Source: Vicia villosa | Taxonomy: Eukaryota; Streptophyta; Magnoliopsida; Fabales; Fabaceae | DNA: 64,000 nt | Direction: 5' to 3' | Assembly: GCF_029867415.1 (NCBI RefSeq) | Contig: NW_026705482.1 | Coordinates: 186,001 to 250,000 of the forward strand | Shown here: positions 24,831-35,067 of the stretch, in pieces | Layout of the letters: each line of letters opens with the position of its first letter | How positions within the stretch are numbered: position 1 is the stretch's first letter | The notes under the pieces: generated by a model | Database searches by the model: none | What the model saw: only the letters and a program-made list of their open reading frames with translations | Told to the model about the DNA's origin: nothing | Made by a program: the position numbers and the translations under genes

Positions 24831-25101
24831 GAAAGAGAGAGACTGAATCAATGTTCCGAGTAATAGGTTGTTCTAAATATTAGGATTTGAAATTTAAATT
24901 GGGCCAATAAAAAGTGAACAGGTGTAACATTCTTTGAGGAGAGTTAAAAAGGTAGTGCTTAATTTGTTAATTACTTTTATATCCAAGTTGTAGTACAAAT
25001 TTATTTTCATGAAAGGGTATTTTTGTCTCTTTGGTCAATTGTTTAATATATGGTAGATAGTAGATAGTAGATAGATATCACTATTTATTTATTAAAAGAG
25101 A

Positions 25102-25956
25102 AAAAATGTGTGATGTTTCATATACTTTATTTGCAATTTATATTTATATTTTTATTTATTTATTTAGAGTTTAAAAGTAGTATATTCACCGTGTAAACTA
25201 ATTTTACACATAGAACAAATCAAAATCCTTACATTTACCATGTTATATTAGTTTTTTTAAATTGAAATTATATTTTAATTAGATATATAGTTGTGATTAG
25301 TTGATAGTGTAAAAATATTTTATACTGTCAGTGCATATTCCCTTTTCTCATTTATTTATTAGTTGTTGTGTTAATAAATTTTTTTCAAATGATCGTATTA
25401 TTTTTTCTTATTATTTTGTATCTATTATTATGTTGTCTAATGGATCTTCTTAATAATTGTCTTGAATATTTTTCATCTTAATATATTTTATCGACTTTAA
25501 AAAAATTATACAAAAGTCACTTATGGCACACATTTGAATAGAGTGAGCATAAAGGAGAACAAACCAAATAAATCCAAATTAATAGCATATAGCATATATA
25601 CTTATAGCGATAGATTAACAACTTATCCAACAAAAAATCAATATGTTTCTTCATTTTAATCATGGGTATCTTCATTCTTAGCTACAACTGTTTCCAGCTA
25701 ACATCCAATATTTTCCTCAAAGCTTCATAAGTATATTTTCCTTTAGACTTTTGTGCATTACTTATGTCTCTCCTTATAGAGCAAAACTTAATATCGACAT
25801 GCCTTTAATTTTGTTCTTAATTATTTTAAGGAAACCATTAGGAAAAAAGAAAAATCAGTACAATTTTTTAGAAAATGATTGTCTAGAGAAAAATGAGAAA
25901 TTAATGTAATTATAATAATTTTACTTTTTTTCTTTTTATATTCTTTTTGGCAGCCA
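25102..25956. other. AT-rich intergenic stretch
   Basis: No gene, terminal repeat or tandem structure was recognised. Confidence 0.5.
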
Positions 25957-25965
25957 TAAAAATAT

Positions 25966-26149
25966 GGGTTAAATAAGTTTTTGATCCCTATAAATATTGC
26001 AGTTTTCATTTTTAGTCCCTCCCTGCCTTTAGGCAACGGTTTTTACAAAAAAATTCGTTGCCAAAACCAACTAAAACCGTTGCCAAAACGCAGGAGGGAC
26101 TAAAAAATGAAACTGCAATATTTATAGGGACCAAAAACTTATTTAACCC
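25966..26149. mobile_element. Mutator-type MITE (184 bp) with long inverted repeats
   Basis: The two halves are inverted copies: GGGTTAAATAAGTTTTTGAT at the left and its complement ATAAGT...TTTAACCC at the right, with TATAAATATTGCAGTTTCAT-type sequence mirrored inside. It is flanked by exact 9-bp duplications TAAAAATAT (25957-25965 and 26150-26158), the length made by Mutator-like transposases. It has no coding capacity. A transcript would fold into a long hairpin. Confidence 0.88.
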
Positions 26150-26344
26150 TAAAAATATATATCTAGTCAATGTTCTTTAGAATAAAAGTATTTGATAGGA
26201 ATATATTGTTATTGAGATAGGTAATATTATTGTATAAAGTACGAGTATTAATTTAGAAAATATTTAAGTACCTCTGAAAATTTGAATATCATAAATTCAA
26301 AAAAAGTTATAAATTATAAAAGCGTCTATAACACACTTAAGATT

Positions 26345-27547
26345 TGAATTTTTCTTTATCCACCTCCCTATGGGGTCACCCCCAGCAAAATCCCAAAATT
26401 ACCCCTGCTCGGAGATGCATCTCCGAAGTTTTTTTTTTTTTTGAATTTTCATACTTTTCGGAAATGAATCTCCGAAAACACCAAAAAAGTGGTATTTTCG
26501 GAGATGCATTTCCGAAGTCAAAAAAATTCAAAACCGTGAGTATTTCGGAAGTTCATTTCTGAAAATATTCCTGCATATACAATTTTCCCTCCTTCACTAT
26601 TTCATCATTTTTTCTCCAAAACTTTTCCAAACCCTCTCCAAAACTCAATCAATCTCCATCCATTTTTCGTCTCAAAATCAAGTTTCAAATCGTTGATCAC
26701 GTTAAAGGGAGCATAGAAAGCTACAATTTGAGGTAAACATCTCTCATTTCATCCCCTATTTCACTACATTGATTGATGAATTTTCTGCTGAAACCTGCGA
26801 TGGTTCGGAAGTTCATTTCCGAAATATATTACCTAACAAATTTTGGAAATGAACTTCCGAAATATGCCCTGGCAGTTAAAAAAAACAGTTTTGGCCAATT
26901 TTGCTAATTTTTGCATATGTTAGGTATGGTGCATCCGGACAACATTGTGCAAGACGATGACGCAGTAGTTCCGGAAGTTGTCAACGTTAAAAACGATTCG
27001 GTTATCGACGATCGAGCTATGATCAATGCGGTTGATGTTCGACAACAATTTACCAATGATCGAAGCTTCGGTAGTCGCGAGCATTTGATTGATTGGGTTC
27101 GGAACGAAGCTAGTAAAGTTGGATTTGGAATTGTAATTTTAAGGTCCGACAATGGAAATAGTAGGCGGAAAGCTTTCGTTGAATTGCGAACGGGGTGGGA
27201 GTTATGCACAATCAAACCGGGTGCTAAAACACGAAGACACGGGATCGAGAAAGTGCGGGTGTCCGTTTAAGTTGCGGGCGACTCGGAGGGTTGGTGATTT
27301 GTGGCGTTTAACCGTGATTTGTGGAATTCATAATCATGCCTTGGATTCCAAGTTACACGGACATCCAATGGCGTGTCGTTTGTCCCGCAAAGAGAAGAAT
27401 GTGATTTCGGATTTAACGATAGTCAAAGTGGCGCCTCGCAACATACTTGCCGATTTGAAGCGTAAAAAACCGGATAACGTTTCAAATATCAAGCAAGTTT
27501 ACAATGAACGACACAATGGGTTAAGTGATTTTGAAAACCGGTTTTGA
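26345..27547 (+). mobile_element. Truncated Mutator-like element (MULE)
   Basis: The left terminus GAATTTTTCTTTATCCACCT and the following CCCTATGGGGTCACCCCCAG closely match the left end of the element at 54888-56233. Next come six imperfect copies of the palindrome TTCGGARATGCATYTCCGAA (26410, 26457, 26497, 26544, 26811 and 26841) and a broken transposase-type gene. The right end is absent; Athila-type sequence follows within a few bases of 27547. Confidence 0.75.
26911..27547 (+). pseudogene. MULE transposase N-terminus (FAR1-like DNA-binding domain), frameshifted
   Basis: In a working MULE this part of the transposase binds DNA in the nucleus. The likely start is an ATG at about 26926 (MVHPDNIVQDDD). 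The frame gives SREHLIDWVRNEASKVGFG and IVILRSDNG, the opening of a FAR1-type domain. It then shifts by one base near 27170-27190 into a frame with CGCPFKLRA...LWRLTVICGIHNHAL, the Cys/His part of the zinc-binding fold. It runs through KVAPRNILADLKRK to a stop at 27547. The MULE catalytic DDE domain and SWIM finger that should follow are missing. This is a relic, not a domesticated FAR1 gene. Confidence 0.75.
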
Positions 27548-27549
27548 AG

Positions 27550-28038
27550 ATTACACAACCGTTGGGTTAAGTGACTGGGTGAGGGTCACCAAACTTAGAA
27601 GGTGTATTCTCTTTTTCTTTTCTCTTTTTTTTTTTCTTTTCGGAACATTCACTTATATTCATCGGCTTCCCTGCGTAAAGTGTGTGAGAGATGGTGCCGA
27701 CTGCTGAAATAAACTACTCAAGAGTTGTCAAAGAATGAGAAATTAAGGCTAAAACATAATAACAAATTCAAATCAATTTCCATATGCAGGAGACTTACGG
27801 TGTTAGAACGATACCGATCTTGTGAATTTTTCCCAAGTCTCCGCAAACCCGACTCAAATCAGTCTATAGCCTAAAACTTTCAAGAAGATGCATTTTTTAT
27901 TGGTTGAAATTAAATAAATAACTAACAAACAAAAACAAATAAAACACACGATTTCCTCCCCCATACTTAAACTAAGCATTGCCCTCAATGAAAGGACATT
28001 ACTAATAAAGTAGAGAGAAGGAAAGAAGGACTCCCTGA
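27550..28038 (-). other. Athila 3' untranslated region, cut short
   Basis: Downstream of the integrase stop, with no ORF and a polypyrimidine run (27610-27640 on plus). The env-like region and 3' LTR expected for a full Athila are not here. The junction with the MULE is near 27547. Confidence 0.5.
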
Positions 28039-29203
28039 TCAAGTTGCAGTGTAGTCAGGTGCTTCCAAAGAAAGCTCCTCTATGCTGACATCTTCAGACA
28101 CCGAACTTTCATGGAATAACTTCAGCCGCTGCCCGTTAACCTTGAAGACTTTGTCAGTACCTCCACTTTTTATTTCTACTGCACCATGAGGGAAAACATT
28201 AGTAACAACAAAGGGGCCAATCCATTTGGATCGAAGTTTCCCAGCCATAAGCTTAAGGCGGGAGTTAAACAGTAAAACCTGTTGGCCCACAGAAAATTCC
28301 TTCCTAGAAATCATTTTATCATGGAAGTGCTTAGTTTTCTCTTTATAAATCCTAGAGCTCTCATAAGCCTCTAATCTAAGCTCTTCCAACTGTTGTAATT
28401 GGAGTTTTCTTTCAATACCTGCTTGTTGCATCTCCAAATTACAACTTTTCACCGCCCAAAAAGCACGGTGTTCTATCTCAACAGGAAGATGACATGCCTT
28501 ACCAAAAACAAGTCGATAAGGAGACATCCCAATGGGTGTCTTGAAAGCTGTCCTTTGAGCCCAAAGTGCGTCTTCTAGACGACGGCTCCAGTCTTTCCTG
28601 TTTGGTTGCACCATTTTCTCTAAAACCTGTTTGATCTCCTTGTTTGAGATCTCAGCTTGCCCATTAGTCTGTGAGTGATATGCAGTAGTAACTCTATGCA
28701 CAACTCCATACTTTCGAAGCAAAGCTTCCGTGGTGCGGTTATAGAAATGAGTGCCTTGGTCACTTATGATAGCTCGCGGTATTCCAAACCTGCAAAAGAT
28801 ATTAGACCTGACAAAATCTGCAACAACTCGAGAATCATTAGTCTTAGTGGGGATAGCTTCCACCCACTTTGAAACATAATCAACAGCAAGTAAGATGTAA
28901 AGCAAACCAAATGATACAGGAAAAGGACCCATGAAATCAATTCCCCATACATCAAATACCTCACAGAAAAGCATAGGCTGCTGAGGCATTTCACTCTTGC
29001 GAGTGATGTTTGTACCTGCTATCTGGCACTCTTTACAAGTGCGATAAATCTCAAAAGCATCCTTAAAAATAGTTGGCCAATAGAAGCCTGAATCAAAGAC
29101 TTTTCTTGCAGTTCTTTGAGGACCAAAGTGTCCGCCGACTTGAGATGCATGAGAAAATTTCAAAATAGATTCAATCTCATCGTCGGGGACACATCTCCGT
29201 ATT
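28039..29203 (-). pseudogene. Athila integrase segment
   Basis: This segment would insert element DNA into the chromosome. It is separated from RNase H only by an in-frame TAG at 29204-29206, and the frame is otherwise continuous. A zinc-binding H-H-C-C is visible (HASQVGGH ... CKECQ), followed by the rve core with D in WGIDFMGP, D in ISDQGTHF and E in NGQAEISN. The C-terminal part ([20 protein letters not shown]) is the usual DNA-binding tail of Ty3/gypsy integrases. It ends at a stop at 28039. The catalytic triad is intact, but the element as a whole is disrupted. Confidence 0.9.
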
Positions 29204-29205
29204 AC

Positions 29206-30011
29206 CTAATCACTACCAAACTTCCATAGATATGGATCATCCCAAACATAGTATTTGGAATCACTCTTGAGTTTGTGAACCTGTGATCTCGATGCACCTG
29301 TAGGAAACACACCAGCAACAAGAAAGTTAACAATGTCAGCAAACCAGGGTGTAATCCCGTGCAAAAGAAACAACTGCTCATCAGGAAAGTCATCCTGAAT
29401 AGGAAAAGGGTCTTCATCTCTCTCTATCATGCTGAAGTGGTCAGCCACTAAGTTCTCAGCTCCACTTTTGTATTTAATCTCAACGTTAAACTCTTGGAGC
29501 AACAACATCCATCGAATCAATCTCGATTTTGCATCCGGCTTCTTCAGCAAGTACTTTAAAGCTGCATGGTCAGTAAAAACAACAACCTTGGAACCTAGCA
29601 AATAAGATCTGAATTTGTCAAGAGCAAAACCAATAGCTAGCAGTTCTTTTTCAGTGGTAGTGTAATTTGACTGTGCAGAATCTAAAGTCCTAGAAGCATA
29701 GTAAATAACATGAGCAGCCTTGTCAACTCTTTGTGCAAGGACAGCCCCAACAACATAATTAGAAGCATCACACATAAGCTCAAAAGGAAGTGTCCAATCA
29801 GGGGGCTGGATGATGGGAGCGGAGGTCAATGCTTTCTTCAAGAAGTCAAACGCTTGTTTGCATTTGTCATCAAAATTGAAAGTGACGTCATTCTTCAACA
29901 AGTTCGACAGCGGAAGAGCTATCTTGCTGAAATCCTTGATGAAACGCCTGTAAAAACCTACATGACCAAGAAAAGAACGAATCTCGCGAATGCAAGAAGG
30001 GTAAGGCAGTT
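29206..30011 (-). pseudogene. Athila RNase H segment
   Basis: This would degrade the RNA strand during reverse transcription. A frameshift near 30010 separates it from RT. The clean part reads FNFDDKCKQAFDFLKKALTS, then PFELMCDASNYVVGAVL, YYASRTLDSAQ, TTTEKELLA and VVFTDHAALKYLL, the standard Ty3/gypsy RNase H order with D, E and D in place. It terminates at the premature TAG at 29206. Confidence 0.88.
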
Positions 30012-32578
30012 CTTACCAGTGTAGAAATCACATAAATTTTAGCAGGGTCAACAGAAATTCCTTTTTCAGAAATAATGTGACCAAGAACAATTCCCTGCTC
30101 AACCATAAAATGACACTTTTCATAATTCAACACAAGGTTAGTCTCGATGCATCTTTCTAAAATCAAGCGTAAACTGTTCAAGCATGCATCAAAAGAAGAA
30201 CCATAGACAGTAAAGTCATCCATAAACACTTCCATGCAATTTTCAATAAAATCAGAGAAAATACTCATCATGCATCGTTGGAAAGTGCCAGGAGCATTGC
30301 AAAGGCCAAAAGGCATCTTCCTGTAAGCAAATGTACCGAATGGGCACGTGAAAGTGGTCTTTTCTTGATCTTCAGGTGCAATATGAATCTGAAAGTAACC
30401 TGAGAAACCATCAAGAAAGCAATAATGTGATTTACCAGCTAGCCGTTCAAGCATCTTGTCAATGAACGGCAAAGGAAAGTGATCCTTTCTAGTAGCCTGA
30501 TTCAGTCTCCTGTAATCAATACAAACTCTCCAGCTGTTCTGGACTCTAGTGGGAACAAGTTCATTCTTTTCATTTTTTACCACTGTGAGTCCAGATTTCT
30601 TAGGTACAACCTGCACTGGACTTACCCACTTATTGTCAGAGATAGGATAAATGATACCTGCTTGCAAGAGTTTGGTTACCTCTTTCTTTACAACATCAAG
30701 AATCAAAGGATTAAGCCTCCTTTGGGGCTGCCTTACTGTTTTCGCTCCATCCTTAAGTAAAATCCTGTGCATGCACATCGAAGGACTAATACCTGGAAGG
30801 TCGGCTAATGTCCACCCGATTGCTTTCGTGTGCCTCTTCAATACCTGCAAAAGTCTGTCTTCTTGATTGAAATCAAGGTTAGAAGAGATAATAACAGGAA
30901 GTTTTTCATTATGCTCAAAGTAAGCATATTTCAGGTTCCCAGGGAGCTCTTTTAGCTCTAAGGACGGGGGTTGCTCGATGGATGGAAGGATTGGGGCAGC
31001 CGGGATGTCAAGAGCATCGACGGCAAAAACAGCCTCATCGGTAACAACTTCACCTGTAGGAAATGTATCAGGCTGCAAGGAAGCATCAATCTCAGCACAA
31101 AGAACACAAACGTTAGTGTCAGTGCAATCAGGACATGAATAATTATCATCAAAATCAGAGAGAGATGGAAAATCAAGTACAAATAATTCAGAACAACTCT
31201 CATCAACTAGTTCAGAAATCAACTCAATATTAAAAACCGAATGCTCCTCCACAGGGTGTTTCATGGCATCGAAGATATTAAACTTTGCGACGATGTCACC
31301 AAATTCCATGGACATGGTTCCATCATCAACATCAACTTTTGTCTTCGCCGTTTTCACGAACGGTCTGCCTAAGATGATGGGAGCTCTGCTTGACTTAGTT
31401 TCTCCTTCCATGTCCAGAATGTAAAAATCTGCAGGAAAAATTAAATCGTTAACTTGAACGAGGACGTCTTCCACTATGCCGGTGGGACGTGCATTACTCT
31501 TGTTAGCCGGTTGAACGATTAAACCTGTATGTTGCATGGGACCAAGGCAAAGGTTATTATAAATAGAAGTAGGCATAACATTAATGCCCGCTCCTAAATC
31601 AAGCAAACAATTATCAAATTTCTTATCCCCGATGGTACAAGGAATAGTAAAAGTTCCCGGGTCCTTGCACTTTTGTGGCAAGACCTGAGAGATGGCTGAA
31701 ACACTTTGCTCGGGTTGAATGAAAGCAGAGATGCTTCTTCCCAAGTTGACTCTATCACTTCCTTTTACTTTTCTCTTGTTTGTACACAGATCCTTCAGAA
31801 ACTTTACATACCTTGGAACTTGCTTAATCACATCAAGAAGCGGAATGTTTACCGCTACTTTCCTAAACACATCCAGAATTTCTTTTTCTTTGTCTCCTTC
31901 CTCAATTCTTTTATTTTTCAGAACTCTATGTGGGAAAGGGACTGGTGGCACATACTCCTTTTCTTTAATTTTTTCAGTTTCGACCATAACAGAAGAAGGA
32001 GAAGAAAGTGCAGCAGGGGAAGGTTCAGATGGAGAAAGTTCAGAAGTTACCTCAATGAATTTTTTATTTTTTTCAGGGGCTAGTTCTGTAACCTTTCTGG
32101 ATCTCAAAGAAATAGCGCTCACATTAGCATTACCATTCGGATTAACAACAGTTTGTGCTGGAAGTTGGTTCGAACCTTGAGCTTGTATATTATTTATTTG
32201 AGTAGCAAGTTGTCCCATCTGTGTGGTCAAGGTCTGAATGCTAGTGTCGGTTCTTTGTTGAAACTGAAGGTTGTTCACGGCCATTTGTTTAACAAGATCT
32301 TCCAGGGATGGTCCGGAAGTAGTGGCTGGAGGGGTGTGATGTGGATGGGGTAATGGAACGGTGAGCTGTTGTTGTGAGGGCTGCTGATTTCCATATCGAA
32401 GGTTGGGATGATTCCTCCAATTGGGGTGATATTTGTTGGTGGACAAGTCAGGGGTGTTGTTGTACCTGTTCTGGTTGTAAAGGTTGGCTGCATAAGCTTG
32501 AGGCAGCTCGGTGACAGTATCATCTTTCAGAAGAGGACAAGTATCAGTGGGAAGTATCATGAGCTGTACAAATGCCAC
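30012..32578 (-). pseudogene. Athila gag C-terminus, protease and reverse transcriptase
   Basis: A long open frame of over 850 codons. First comes the Gln/Asn-rich gag tail (LEDLVKQMAVNNLQFQQRTD). The aspartic protease region follows, CTIGDKKFDNCLLDLGAGIN, in which the site reads D-L-G-A-G; Athila usually has D-L-G-A-S. It ends APIILGRPFV. RT follows with WRVCIDYRRLNQAT, DHFPLPFIDKMLERLAG, FTCPFGTFAYRKMPFGLCNA and the catalytic VFMDDFTVYG. After ISVDPAKI the frame goes wrong (near 30010) and protein similarity continues one frame over. The start is also a frameshift (near 32555) rather than a real initiation codon. Confidence 0.9.
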
Positions 32579-33575
32579 ATACAGTTGTTGTTTGAGGTTT
32601 CGCTACTGCAATTTGTTTGACTAAAGCGGTCAGCTCATCAATTCTGGTTTCTAAAGCTCTGTTCGAGGAACCTTGAATTTGATGTACACCCTTGGTCTGG
32701 ACACAAATGGTTCGAGTGGTGAACTGCTGGGAATTTAAGGACATATTTTCAATGAGGGCCTTGGCAGCAGCAGGAGTTTTGTCTACAAGTGCCCCACCAC
32801 TAGCAGCATCAAGAATGTTTCTATCCATAGGTAACAACCCCTCATAGAAGTACTGAATGAGAAGTTGTTCGGTAATCTGATGTTGAGGGCAGGTTGAAAC
32901 CAACTTTTTGAACCTATCCCAGTACTCAGCCAATGACTCGTTATCTTGTCTAATACCATAAATCTCTTTTCAGATTGAAGCAGCTCTAGATGCAGGAAAA
33001 TATCGCTCCAAGAACACTCTCTTCAGAGCATTCCAGCTTGTGATTGAATTCGGTTCGAGATCATATATCCAATCCTTCGCTGCACCCTGCAAAGAAAAAG
33101 GAAAAGCACGAAGTTTGATATGATCTTCAGTGATCCCTTCAGGCTTCAATGGTGTAGAAAACACCACCTGGAATTCCTTCAAATGTTTGTGTGGATCTTC
33201 ACCTGCAAGACCATTAAACTTTGGCAACAAGTGTATTAAACCCAATTTTAATTCAAAAGGAACAGCAACAGCATCATATTCAATACACAAGCCATTATAA
33301 TTCACATCAGGGGCTGCAAGTTGCCTTAGAGTTCTATTTTCAGCCATTTCAAAAGCAAATTCAGAATCAGAATCAAACAAGTTATGCAAATAGTCAGACT
33401 CAGAATCAGACTCAGCTATGGTCGGTGAAGGTGAACTATTGCTAGCCTGGCCTGCTCTACGAAGTGTGTGCAAGGTTCTCTCTACCTCAGGATCAAAAGC
33501 AACAAGTTCAGGACAGGAAGACCTAGTAGCCAGGACTAGTGCACAGCAATGCAGCAACAATCGTGAAAATGCCAA
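32544..33575 (-). pseudogene. Athila gag, interrupted by a stop
   Basis: Structural protein of the element's particle. The frame is open from 33575 without an ATG there; MAENRTLRQLAAPD begins at an ATG at 33347, but the upstream FDPEVERTLHTLRR stretch also looks like Athila gag, so the start is uncertain. The retrotransposon gag core is LLPKFNGLAGEDPHKHLKEF through AAKDWIYDLEPNSITSW and RVFLERYFP. A TGA at about 32967 (after AASI) interrupts, and the same frame resumes with AEYWDRFKKLVSTCPQHQI through 32544, where a frameshift leads to the next segment. Confidence 0.88.
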
Positions 33576-33974
33576 CTATGTCCCTAAAACAAACACAATG
33601 AAGCAAATCGATTAAAAACAATTCAAAAAAATAAACTGATACCGGAAATAATCAAATGACGTAAAAATAAAATTTTGATATTTTTTTCGAAATTTTTCGA
33701 CTCTATGAAAACAAAAAATAAATCATTAAAAATAGTAAAAAGGCTTTTTTCGCGATTCGAAAAATTTGACACGTAACTACTTTGTAGTAGGTGACTTTTG
33801 ATCGGGGAATTTTTTCACACCTAACTGTCGGGACAGATTTTCGAAACGGTGCAATTTTCCCAAAAACCGATTTTTCGACTCAAAAGGCGTTATGGCCGAA
33901 ACCGTGAGGAACCTATGGCCAAAACGCACAAACACTACACCTAAGACTCTAATATCAGTTAATATTCACAAGAA

Positions 33975-33992
33975 TCCCCGGCAACGGCGCCA
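33975..33992 (-). other. Primer-binding site (Asp tRNA)
   Basis: Minus strand TGGCGCCGTTGCCGGGGA, three bases from the LTR. This is the well-known Athila-type PBS complementary to plant aspartate tRNA. Confidence 0.9.
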
Positions 33993-33995
33993 ATT

Positions 33996-35035
33996 TGATT
34001 TGCTGTCGCGCGCGGGTCAAAAACGAGTTAATTTTATAAAACTGTAGTACGACGGTAATGGTAACTCGTGTATCGTCTCTCAAGGATTCCTATTCTTATT
34101 AACTGAATGTAAGTCGAATTTGGGGGGGGGGTTGGTTCAGGTTCGATTTATAGAAAAAGCGCTTAAAATAAGTGTTTATAAAATAAGCTGTTTTGAAAAT
34201 AAGTGATTAAAATGCAAACGAATTCACTGCTTCGGGTTCTACTTATAATCGATTGATAAAACTACGATCCCTATCCTATTTGAACACAATATCATTCAAA
34301 AAGCGTGATCGACATCGTAAGATATATATTCCTATTGCCGGATTAAGCATACGGTTAAAGATATCGCAATTCAACGGTTAAGCAGAGTCGAATTGCGATC
34401 AAAATTCAAGAACATGTATCAATTCAAATTTAATCAACAATATTATAAGGAAATCGAATTAAGCAAACAATGATCATATAATATTATTGAAAGGAATAGA
34501 ATTCTATTTGTAGTTATAACAATCTCAAAGTATTGAACCTGAATACAGTAAATCCGTCCGGAAGGTTTAGTTCTCCATAGTCAATCGTACAAGCTTGATT
34601 TTTTTGTTAATGGAAGATGCATTGCTACAGTACCGCGGCTGCTAACCTAAGGGACAATAGCACAACCCGTTTTACAATCCAACTGGGTCAAACATACGAC
34701 CCAGGCCCAAAACTAATTGACCCGAAACTTAACTAAAACTAGTGCTGCAACTTCAACGAATTTTCTGGCCCTTCTACAGTCAGATTCTGACTTCGAATCC
34801 AACATGAAAGTCGTAGCTCTCTCTCTTAGCTTTCCGGCGATTATTAGAACGCCTCAATCGGACTCTTGGAACTCCAGATATGATCGTTTCCGTGCAGACT
34901 GTTAATGCTGAAAAATTAATACGAAAAACAAATAAGTGCAAAAATAAAATAAAATATAAAAACATATTAAAACATAAAAATAAATAAAACAAACCGAAGA
35001 AATGCTTGAGTACAAACATGGAAGAACGTGCATCA
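33996..35035 (-). repeat. 5' LTR of the Athila element (1040 bp)
   Basis: The minus strand begins TGATGCACGTTC (35035) and ends ...GACAGCAAATCA (33996), giving matching TGAT/ATCA tips. AAATG follows at 35036-35040. Confidence 0.82.
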
Positions 35036-35062
35036 AAATGCACTGATCACCCTGCCAAGGTG
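35036..35062 (-). mobile_element. Small piece of a Sirevirus-like LTR between two insertions
   Basis: CACTGATCACCCTGCCAAGG reads on, after the solo LTR is removed, into TCCTTATCCAAGGTCTTAAT at 39151. The joined order resembles 49100-49140 inside the LTR at 48762-50878. Confidence 0.6.
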
Positions 35063-35067
35063 ATTTT

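Larger units (their letters stand above)
21061..25101 (-). mobile_element. Probable Helitron (about 4.04 kb) carrying gene fragments
   Basis: On the minus strand the 3' end reads hairpin ACCCGTGC-GACA-GCACGGGT (21071-21090), then six bases, then CTAG, followed by T. This is the CTRR-plus-T signature of a Helitron end. The matching 5' end is TCTCTTTTAATAAATA at 25101. The base outside the 5' end is T rather than the preferred A, so that end is less certain. Inside are exon-like segments with GT/AG borders on the same strand (23852-23964 and 23518-23663) and a GC-richer leader-like stretch (24600-24830), but no Rep/helicase gene. This is the picture of a non-autonomous, gene-capturing Helitron. 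Confidence 0.65.
27550..35035 (-). mobile_element. Athila-type Ty3/gypsy element, 5' part only
   Basis: Reading on the minus strand: LTR (35035-33996), Asp-tRNA-type PBS, gag, protease, RT, RNase H and integrase, then an abrupt end. AAATG (35036-35040) is the candidate target copy at the LTR end; the partner copy was not found. The coding region has in-frame stops at about 32967-32969 and 29204-29206 and frameshifts near 32555 and 30010. Confidence 0.88.

Noticed and set aside
26911..27547. A domesticated FAR1/FHY3 transcription factor
   Set aside because: The frame is shifted, the catalytic and SWIM regions are missing, and it sits inside MULE-type ends with palindrome arrays.
28039..29203. 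A host gene derived from integrase
   Set aside because: It is continuous in frame with RNase H apart from one stop and lies in its normal Athila order; nothing suggests separate use.
31706..32620. Plus-strand frames opposite the Athila polyprotein
   Set aside because: They lie antisense to a recognised gag-protease frame and have no family resemblance.
33975..33992. Part of a tRNA gene (also 13253, 48748 and 61443)
   Set aside because: Only the 3' tRNA complement is present, next to LTR ends; no cloverleaf or internal promoter boxes follow. These are primer-binding sites.
35041..35049. Alternative Athila LTR end at ...TGATCA (35049)
   Set aside because: CACTGATCACCCTGCC belongs to the Sirevirus-like sequence that continues at 39151; ending at CATCA (35035) gives a better TGAT/ATCA pair and an AAATG target copy.
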